From Verrucomicrobiia bacterium (lineage in GTDB: Bacteria; Verrucomicrobiota; Verrucomicrobiia; Opitutales; Opitutaceae), in contig JAUHWE010000391.1 of assembly GCA_030424825.1 (NCBI GenBank), forward strand, positions 1 to 5,185: a stretch of DNA of 5,185 nucleotides. The letters are read 5' to 3'. Each line of letters begins with the position of its first letter. Positions within the stretch are counted from its first letter, which is position 1. This document shows, in pieces, positions 1 to 5,185 of this stretch. The notes below the pieces were generated by a model, which saw nothing but the letters and a program-made list of their open reading frames with translations, was not told where the DNA came from and did not search any database. The position numbers and the translations under genes were made by a program.

Positions 1-1034
1 GCATCTATGGCATTTCGCTCGAGGTAGTCCGGCATGTAGCGCCAATAAATGCCGCGCACGTACTCCCTCCACCCAAGGATCTGGCGAATAAAGCCTTCGG
101 CCGACTCGATGGGGACTCGGCCCTCGCGGTAGGCTTCCTCAACGGCCGCCACTACCTCCCGTGGCATGAGGAGTTTCAGATTCATCGCCGGTGCCAGCAG
201 TGAATGATGCAGAAAGGGCTCCCCGCTCCAGATCGCGTCTTGATACTTGCCAAAATCCAACAGTCCTTTCGAGATAAAATCATCGAGCGCTTTCTTCGCC
301 TCTTCCCGCGTCACCGGCCACCCAAACTCCTCAGTCTGACCGGGATGACCCGGGTATTGAGACTCCACATACTCAATCACTGCTTGAGTAACCTTATCCG
401 GCGCGAACCGCAACGGTGCCGGGATGTTCTTCGGTCCCTTTTTCCCGAAGGAAGAGCGATTGCTGGAATCGTAATTCCAATCACCTCCCGCAGGAGACCC
501 CGAATCCATCAAGATATCATTCTCCTTCCGCATTTCCCTATAGAAGTACTCCATCCGCAGCTGCTTGCGACCGTCCGCCCATTCATCAAACCGGTCCAAG
601 GTACAGAAAAAGCTGTTGTCCTCATAAATCCGTATTGGGACCTTCGCCCGTTCGCAACATGCGGTTAGTTCGACCTCTAAACCGAACTCCCCCGGTTTCG
701 TAAGGGCGACGCTCTCGACGGAATTCCTTTTTAGAAAATTTTCCAGATTCTGCGTGATGGAATCCGAACCCGCTTCCGACGATTCCGAATAGAAAACGCG
801 AATCCCTTCGCTTTTTAGGGTTTCCCGAAAATGCCGCATAGCGCTCAGAAACAATACAATCTTCTGCTTGTGCGACCATACCTTCGTGGCTTCCTGACCA
901 GACTCCGCCATCCAGACCGTCTCCCGTTTGGGGTTGAACGCCTTGAAGGAGTCGAGTTCCAGACAGAGCTGATCCCCTAGAACCACGACCAAATTCCGAA
1001 GCGTTTCTTGGGAGCCCTTTTTATTAGTCGGCAT
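1..1034 (-). CDS. Fe-S bacterial cryptochrome/(6-4) photolyase, PhrB/CryB-like, 3' end outside window
   Basis: Translating down from the ATG at 1034 gives 344 uninterrupted codons that leave the window at base 1. Family members are roughly 500 residues, so about a third is missing. Residues 15-23 (LVVVLGDQL) open the Rossmann-like antenna domain (DPRP family). Next come HKQKIVLFLSAMRHF (55-69), EDNSFFC (138-144), GRKQLRMEYFYREMRK (155-170), GGDWNYDSSNR (183-193), FGWPVTREEA (237-246), PFLHHSLLAPAMNLKLL (273-289) and EGFIRQILGWREYVRGIYW (313-331), all hallmarks of this clade. The known family enzyme repairs UV (6-4) photoproducts with FAD, a ribityllumazine antenna and a [4Fe-4S] cluster. The four cluster cysteines and most FAD contacts lie C-terminal to what is seen here, so activity cannot be judged. 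The ATG overlaps the end of the upstream oxidoreductase gene by 11 bp, in a different frame, which suggests translational coupling. Substrate specificity is inferred from the family only. Confidence 0.95.
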   Translation of the reverse strand, partial: MPTNKKGSQETLRNLVVVLGDQLCLELDSFKAFNPKRETVWMAESGQEATKVWSHKQKIVLFLSAMRHFRETLKSEGIRVFYSESSEAGSDSITQNLENFLKRNSVESVALTKPGEFGLEVELTACCERAKVPIRIYEDNSFFCTLDRFDEWADGRKQLRMEYFYREMRKENDILMDSGSPAGGDWNYDSSNRSSFGKKGPKNIPAPLRFAPDKVTQAVIEYVESQYPGHPGQTEEFGWPVTREEAKKALDDFISKGLLDFGKYQDAIWSGEPFLHHSLLAPAMNLKLLMPREVVAAVEEAYREGRVPIESAEGFIRQILGWREYVRGIYWRYMPDYLERNAID

Positions 1035-2049
1035 GTTTCGACTCTCCCGGGCCCTGCGAGCTAAGGGTTCCATTCGCGCGGAAGCTTACTATAATCGACT
1101 CCGCCACTCGTTCTCCGGATAAAAACGCGCCCTCTATTTTCGGGGAAATGTATCCATCTCCCGCATGCCAAAGTAAATTCGCTTCATCCTGCATGAAAGA
1201 TACTTCCAAATCATGATCTATCCGTTTGGCGAAACGCCATTTTTGCAAAGACATCTCTTCCAGCTTAAGCGGGCCTGAATAGGGCAAGGCATCCGTTAGC
1301 TGTTTAAAGATCGAATCGGAGGAGGATCCAAAATTCTCTTCCGCAAATTCGGGGCTGGACTGAATCACGATTCCCGGACGATCCGTGATGCCCTTGACAG
1401 ATGTTTCCGTTAAAGTCGCAATCGGTTTTCCTGACTCGTTTTGGATTATCCCTGTTTTCGAAAGTCCCAACTCGGATTCCAGCAAAAGCATAAGGGAGAT
1501 GCACTTTTCATATTCAATCGTCTTGAGTGTATCTAAATATCCAGTACTGACAATCAGGTCGCTCACCTCCAACAGATCCACCGCCTGAGGGGCGGGATTG
1601 GTGAGAAGCAACCGCGAGCCCTCGAATGTCCCTGAATTCGTTCGCACTGACCAAATCCCATTTTCTAATCCGATCCACTCGACTTTCTGCTCTCGCCTCA
1701 CATCGAGATTTTCAGCCAGCGCCTTCGCCATTGGGCTCATTCCATCCGACCCGCAAAAGCGTTCGTGCCCCGGCCCTCCAAACCATGGTCGGGCAATCCC
1801 GATCGCAACCCACTTCTCCACCTCAGAAATAAAGCCTTCCTCTCGAGCCGTGAAGAACTGGGCTCCGTGGTCAAACATTTGGCCCGCGATACGCCGTGTA
1901 GCGAGGCGACCTCCGATTCCTCGACTCTTCTCAAGAAGGCAAACCGTCAGGCCAGCTAGTCGTAACTTATTTGCCGCTGCGATGCCGGCAATGCCAGCCC
2001 CCAAAACGATGCAATCGAACTTTTGTTGGCCTGCTCCCATTCCCCACAC
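1024..2049 (-). CDS. Renalase-like NAD(P)/FAD-dependent oxidoreductase
   Basis: This is a complete 341-residue flavoprotein, close in length to known renalases. From the first possible start, residues 17-22 (GAGIAG) are the dinucleotide-binding GxGxxG loop. E40 is the acidic residue expected to bind the FAD ribose. G44-R48 (GIGGR) and F59-R69 (FDHGAQFFTAR) are typical of the amine-oxidase/renalase family (COG3380). Near the C terminus, AGD (296-298) and EGAFLSG (306-312) form the closing FAD-contact motif. Bacterial renalases oxidise mis-reduced isomers of NAD(P)H with oxygen; the substrate of this protein is unknown. It is presumably cytoplasmic, as no signal peptide is seen. The start is either GTG 2049 or ATG 2040, three codons later. 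An in-frame TGA at 2052-2050 abuts the GTG and rules out any earlier start. ATG 2040 has GGGGA directly against it, too close for a normal Shine-Dalgarno; the GTG has none. It is the first gene of a pair with the photolyase downstream. Confidence 0.9.
   Translation of the reverse strand: MWGMGAGQQKFDCIVLGAGIAGIAAANKLRLAGLTVCLLEKSRGIGGRLATRRIAGQMFDHGAQFFTAREEGFISEVEKWVAIGIARPWFGGPGHERFCGSDGMSPMAKALAENLDVRREQKVEWIGLENGIWSVRTNSGTFEGSRLLLTNPAPQAVDLLEVSDLIVSTGYLDTLKTIEYEKCISLMLLLESELGLSKTGIIQNESGKPIATLTETSVKGITDRPGIVIQSSPEFAEENFGSSSDSIFKQLTDALPYSGPLKLEEMSLQKWRFAKRIDHDLEVSFMQDEANLLWHAGDGYISPKIEGAFLSGERVAESIIVSFRANGTLSSQGPGESKHAD
1042..1048 (-). promoter_or_regulatory. Ribosome binding site of the photolyase gene
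   Basis: Read on the minus strand this is GGGAGAG, followed by 7 bases (TCGAAAC) and then the photolyase ATG at 1034. It lies inside the last codons of the upstream oxidoreductase gene. It is the only good Shine-Dalgarno match among the three gene starts, and it supports ATG 1034 as the true start even though it overlaps the upstream gene. Confidence 0.65.
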
Positions 2050-2199
2050 TCAGATGCCGAGTTAAGAAAGACAATATTTGAATGAGCATCAAACCTTTCC
2101 ACAAGTTGCCCCTAAGACTTCATTCGCTCAATAATAGTTGATCGGGAAAATATTGTTCTTCTCAGATTACGATTGAGGTTTCGCCGCAAATGTATCAAT
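2050..2199. other. Divergent intergenic region
   Basis: This AT-rich spacer separates the minus-strand oxidoreductase/photolyase operon from the plus-strand RHS gene and must hold the promoters of both. I see no convincing paired -35/-10 box in either direction. A TATTAT on the minus strand at 2131-2136 is a possible -10 for the operon, but its -35 match is poor. A 14-bp element with 4-bp inverted arms (TCAA-N6-TTGA, 2128-2141) overlaps that box, and a wider inverted repeat flanks it at 2071-2156. If the RHS gene starts later than 2200, the spacer extends further right. Confidence 0.6.
2071..2156. repeat. Spaced 9-bp inverted repeat (ACAATATTT / AAATATTGT)
   Basis: ACAATATTT at 2071-2079 is exactly mirrored by AAATATTGT at 2148-2156. 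Outside the arms the match resumes after a one-base slip (AAG before the left arm, TCTT after the right one). The arms are 68 bases apart and bracket the centre of the divergent promoter region. They could be two half-sites or two copies of an operator for a regulator controlling one or both directions. AT-rich arms of this length can also arise by chance, so a regulatory role is only a guess. Confidence 0.3.
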
Positions 2200-5185
2200 A
2201 TGAAGTGCCAGCTTTCTAATTACCCCTTGCATAACTCAACCATAATCGATGTGACACCGTTTTTTCCTCACCTCATTATTCCAAAAAAGATTTACAACCG
2301 AGTCGGGCTCCTGATTCTACTCTCGCTTCCATTATTTATTGCAGCACGGTCCGGCGCGCAACAATCAACTCCTCCAAGCGATCTTGACCTATATGGCGTT
2401 TGGGGAACCTCATCATCAGATGTCTGGGTGGCCGGGGCTTCCCGTAAAGAAGATGGAACAATCGGGCTCTATCACTTTGACGGAAACCACTGGTCGCCGG
2501 GCAACATTAGCCAAACGCTTCGAGATGAACTCTTTCCCGATACGCCTTCAAACCAGCTCATTTTTCGGGCGATATCAGGCAATGCCACTGACAATATATA
2601 CGCATTAGTCAATCGGTTCGACGATGATGGAAGATTCGTAGTTCGATACGACGGGTCCCAATGGGACATCCACGGATTCGTAACCGAAAAATTTACCACA
2701 TGCTACGTATCCCCTACCACCGGTTCCGTATACCTTGCAGGCAGATCAATCGGAGGAGGAAACTCACTCATTCGCCGGGCATTTGGAGCTTTAGACAACG
2801 ATCTGAATCCCGACCCTACCGCGCCAGCGAGCGCTGTCTTTGGCACGATGGTTAGTGGATCGAACTTTGGGTTTGGCGTCACGTCGATTAGCGGACTACC
2901 CTTTCAAACGGGAGTTGATAGCGTATTTTTCAGCACGACCAATGGTCTTTACCACGCATCTGCTTCGCTCGCATCAACCGACACTACACAACCGCTGATC
3001 CAAGGATTCGGCACCTTTCTGATCCAAGCAAACGAAGTAATCGCTATAGCCAATGGTGAAAGCCAGCCAGACGTCTTTATCGCAAACACTACTGGAGTTG
3101 GCGCATTCAAATGGGATGGCACTCTTCTTATCCCCAATGGGGACACAGGCGCACCGCCTCCAACGCTTCTGGGCAACCTAAACGGAGTTGAGAACTTGGC
3201 CGTCTACCGATCAGGAGACCTCAGTGACGTGGACAATATTATCGCGACCGCAAACCGGACTGAGATTACACAAAACGGGGAAGTCACAACCGGCAATCTA
3301 TTGAAATACGATTTCGCTAATACCGATTGGGACGAGCTAGCCTCAAGCAAGAGCGCTTTGAATGACGTCATCTTTTTTCCCGACGGTACTTACTTCGCAG
3401 TTGGCGAAAAGGGTACGATTTTGACTAATGATGCGTCCGGTTCGCTTCCCATTCCTGAAAGCGTCCGTGAGATTCTAGGTTTCACGGTACAACTAGGACC
3501 AGACGGACTCCTGTATCCAATTGTTAACTTCGTTCGAGAAAGTGGTGGCCCAAATGATATTTTTGAGCAAAGCAGCGATCTTGAAACCTGGGATCCCGTA
3601 CCAAGCAATAAGGTCAACGAGTTGCAGGTTGAATCTTCCGCTGATGGCGAGACTGAAACCGTGCAAGCCAGACTTGAAGTCAATATAGCCAATTCTGAAA
3701 CCTACTTTTCAAGGCTATTGCTCAGAAGCATTGTCGATCGCGTAGAACTAAGCCAAACCGTCCTCAGTAACGGAGATGATCTGCAGCAATCCTCCATTTC
3801 TTTGCAAAGCTTTTCCAACGATCGATCTACAAACCAGACCACTGCAAACGTCATCGTTGAATATTCGGGACAAACTTCCATTCAAGATCCCGTGCTTCTG
3901 ATCATCGAGAGCATCGAAGGATCGGGGATCTCGGTAGCCAACTTCGATGGAACAACCGAAGCGGGAGAACCCTTTTTCGACTTAACCGGTCAAGTGAGAG
4001 GCCCGTCCCTCGATCCCGAAGAATCGACCGATTTCCGCCCGATCATATTCAACAATACCGAACAAATAAATTTTAATTTCGCCGCACGATTGGAGCGTGG
4101 AGATCCGAGACCCGCCGAACCGATTGCTTCACTTGAGATGGAGGCCGATGAATTCGGGAGAGTCCTGTTAGGGATGGGTGAAGCTTCGAGTTTCCCACTT
4201 ACCGTTCGAGGAGCGGGAACGACTGCTCAAAATTTTGATCTGGAGATTCTGGCCAAATCAGTTTCCACCGGATTGCTGTCATTCGCTCCCTCCAATCTGT
4301 TGACCAGCCTTTCCGTAACGACTAGCGGCGGTAGTGAAAACATAGCGACCGTTAGCCTTAATCCGCTCAATCTAAGCACCTTTCCGGGTGATGTTTCCGT
4401 CGTTATTAGAACTTCAGGGAGTGACCAGATCATCGCGGAACTTCCCATTACAGTTCTTGGAATCGATATTCTGACTGGAACAGAAAACAGCCTCACGGCC
4501 CAAAACGATCGGCCAACGAAAGCTGAAGTTCGAGTGACTCCTGCTATACCGGGCGTACAAATCGCCTTCGAAGGCGAACGGCTTCACCGAGAAAACGCCT
4601 TGCTTCCACCAGGCATTGAGGAACCGGGTTGCCGCAATACGTTCCTAAGTCCTAGGGCGACCCCCCTCGTGGGCGAGGCACTCATTACGGATGCGAAGGG
4701 CAGTCTATTTGTCAATCTCACTGCCGGAGGCGGACAAGGCACTGTTCTCGGCACGGTATCCGCGCCAATAACCGGAGCAGCAGACAACTTCCTATTTTCC
4801 ATTACGGAATCGTGCAACACTTGTTGCGGTGAAGGTGACTCCGCCGCAATTCTGGACTATTCTGGTGAGACCAAGCTCTCGAGCACTGATCTGGCCATAC
4901 CCGGTCGAGGCATGAACTTCGCCCTCACCCGCACCTATCGAAGCCAGGCTAGTCACCTCCGAAATCCGAACGGCGACGCGGGCGTTGATTGGTGTTTTAG
5001 CTACATCGACGATCGTATCCTGATGGACGGTAAGAATGTCCAATTAATTCGCTCTAGCTTCCGCATGGACACCTTCACCCCCACTGCCGCTCACGGCGTA
5101 TACGCTTCGCCAATGGAGTCCTACGAAATCTTAACGGAAAACGACGCCGGCAACTTCGAGCTACGGAAACCGAACGGGACAGTCT
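2200..5185 (+). CDS. Secreted RHS-family protein with propeller and Ig-like N-terminal region, 3' end outside window
   Basis: One frame is open from the TAA at 2113 to the window end. From ATG 2200 it gives 995 codons and continues beyond. Order by residue: n-region and signal peptide (about 29-53); tryptophan-rich propeller region (64-410); an SSDLETW...YFSRLLL segment (about 455-508); Ig-like beta-rich regions (about 513-647, 651-767, 768-866); a CNTCCG cysteine cluster (872-877); then the RHS entry domain (885 to end). RHS proteins build a hollow beta-shell from YD repeats, often enclosing a C-terminal toxin or adhesive tip; those parts are not in view. The start is uncertain. ATG 2200 puts 28 residues before the lysine-rich signal n-region and has no Shine-Dalgarno (a GAGG lies about 20 bases upstream). 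GTG 2251 would give a more usual N terminus but also lacks one. The protein is probably exported by Sec to the periplasm or cell surface. The closest alternative reading is a large adhesin. Confidence 0.85.
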   Translation, partial: MKCQLSNYPLHNSTIIDVTPFFPHLIIPKKIYNRVGLLILLSLPLFIAARSGAQQSTPPSDLDLYGVWGTSSSDVWVAGASRKEDGTIGLYHFDGNHWSPGNISQTLRDELFPDTPSNQLIFRAISGNATDNIYALVNRFDDDGRFVVRYDGSQWDIHGFVTEKFTTCYVSPTTGSVYLAGRSIGGGNSLIRRAFGALDNDLNPDPTAPASAVFGTMVSGSNFGFGVTSISGLPFQTGVDSVFFSTTNGLYHASASLASTDTTQPLIQGFGTFLIQANEVIAIANGESQPDVFIANTTGVGAFKWDGTLLIPNGDTGAPPPTLLGNLNGVENLAVYRSGDLSDVDNIIATANRTEITQNGEVTTGNLLKYDFANTDWDELASSKSALNDVIFFPDGTYFAVGEKGTILTNDASGSLPIPESVREILGFTVQLGPDGLLYPIVNFVRESGGPNDIFEQSSDLETWDPVPSNKVNELQVESSADGETETVQARLEVNIANSETYFSRLLLRSIVDRVELSQTVLSNGDDLQQSSISLQSFSNDRSTNQTTANVIVEYSGQTSIQDPVLLIIESIEGSGISVANFDGTTEAGEPFFDLTGQVRGPSLDPEESTDFRPIIFNNTEQINFNFAARLERGDPRPAEPIASLEMEADEFGRVLLGMGEASSFPLTVRGAGTTAQNFDLEILAKSVSTGLLSFAPSNLLTSLSVTTSGGSENIATVSLNPLNLSTFPGDVSVVIRTSGSDQIIAELPITVLGIDILTGTENSLTAQNDRPTKAEVRVTPAIPGVQIAFEGERLHRENALLPPGIEEPGCRNTFLSPRATPLVGEALITDAKGSLFVNLTAGGGQGTVLGTVSAPITGAADNFLFSITESCNTCCGEGDSAAILDYSGETKLSSTDLAIPGRGMNFALTRTYRSQASHLRNPNGDAGVDWCFSYIDDRILMDGKNVQLIRSSFRMDTFTPTAAHGVYASPMESYEILTENDAGNFELRKPNGTV
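2281..2358 (+). other. Sec signal peptide core of the RHS protein
   Basis: The frame encodes PKKIYNR (a positive n-region), then VGLLILLSLPLFIAA (hydrophobic core), then RSGA|QQ, which fits signal peptidase I (small residues at -3 and -1). Cleavage is expected after the alanine at 2356-2358. No lipobox cysteine follows, so this is not a lipoprotein signal. Because the core begins about 35 residues into the ATG 2200 version, it argues that translation may start further downstream. Confidence 0.75.
2386..3429 (+). other. Beta-propeller-like repeat region within the RHS protein
   Basis: The first unit is LYGVWGTSSSDVWVAG (residues 64-79), a motif common in secreted propeller proteins of myxobacteria and related groups. 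Degenerate blade units follow: YHFDGNHW (91-98), VRYDGSQW (148-155), FKWDGT (303-308), LKYDF...DW (368-377) and YFAVGEKGTILTN (398-410). The pattern of an aromatic residue, DG, then a tryptophan, spaced along about 350 residues, suggests five or more four-stranded blades. No catalytic residues are evident; a binding or scaffolding role is inferred. Confidence 0.6.
4852..5185 (+). other. RHS entry domain (DUF6531-like), start only
   Basis: The frame reads LDYSGETKLSSTDLAIPGRG (residues 885-904), followed by MNFALTRTYRSQ and later GVDWCFSYIDDRIL. This is the 'tGe....tDl.ipgrg..l.l.R.Y.S' pattern that opens RHS shells, with the W and F/Y residues that follow it. It is preceded by CNTCCGEGDSA, a cysteine-rich linker of the kind often found just ahead of this domain. 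The LRKPNG near the window end fits the strand just before YD repeats begin. Confidence 0.85.

Noticed and set aside
204..668. Plus-strand open frame of 154 codons
   Set aside because: It lies opposite the photolyase gene, whose minus-strand frame has clear family motifs throughout. The plus-strand product has no recognisable domain.
622..879. Minus-strand open frame of 85 codons
   Set aside because: Same strand as the photolyase but in a different frame, and rich in Arg and Gly with no motif. It is a shadow of the photolyase frame.
1598..2065. Plus-strand open frame of 155 codons
   Set aside because: It is antisense to the FAD-binding half of the renalase-like gene, which is unmistakable on the minus strand.
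2131..2136. TATTAT as a -10 box for the minus-strand operon
   Set aside because: The hexamer 17 bases upstream (AGAACA) matches the -35 consensus at only three positions, so it is not strong enough to call a promoter.
2227..2246. TTGCAT and CATAAT as a promoter for a later RHS start
   Set aside because: The boxes are only 8 bases apart, far short of the usual 16-18.
2339..2608. Plus-strand open frame of 89 codons starting inside the RHS gene
   Set aside because: It is in another frame from the long RHS frame, which is open across it and encodes the signal peptide and first propeller motif.

Overview
The window holds two gene units transcribed away from each other. On the minus strand lies a two-gene operon: a renalase-type FAD-dependent oxidoreductase (complete) followed, with an 11-bp overlap, by a photolyase of the iron-sulfur bacterial cryptochrome/photolyase type ((6-4) photolyase, PhrB/CryB-like). 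The photolyase runs off the left edge, so only its N-terminal 344 codons are present. On the plus strand, after a non-coding gap of about 150 bp, one very long reading frame runs off the right edge. It encodes a secreted, multi-domain RHS-type protein: signal peptide, WD/kelch-like beta-propeller region, an 'SSDLxxW' segment, two or three Ig-like beta-sandwich regions, a small cysteine cluster, then the start of the RHS entry domain (DUF6531-like). The RHS/YD repeats and any C-terminal toxin or effector would lie beyond the window.

The organism is probably a Gram-negative bacterium of the Planctomycetota-Verrucomicrobiota-Chlamydiota group, most likely a free-living Verrucomicrobiota (Opitutae-like). 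The basis is the 'SSDLETW...YFSRL' segment, which I know mainly from large secreted verrucomicrobial proteins, the 'VWGTSSSDVWVAG' propeller motif, and the weak Shine-Dalgarno sequences at two of three starts. This is inference from family habits, not proof.

The minus-strand pair looks like a light-damage unit. The photolyase uses FAD and light to repair pyrimidine dimers. Its partner is a flavoenzyme of the family that handles reduced nicotinamide cofactors (renalase). The plus-strand gene is functionally unrelated and belongs to the surface/secreted polymorphic class. No RNA gene, CRISPR array, insertion sequence or tRNA is visible.

Nothing here is clearly a new system. The points most worth a second look are the chimeric front end of the RHS protein and the co-translated flavoenzyme next to the Fe-S photolyase.
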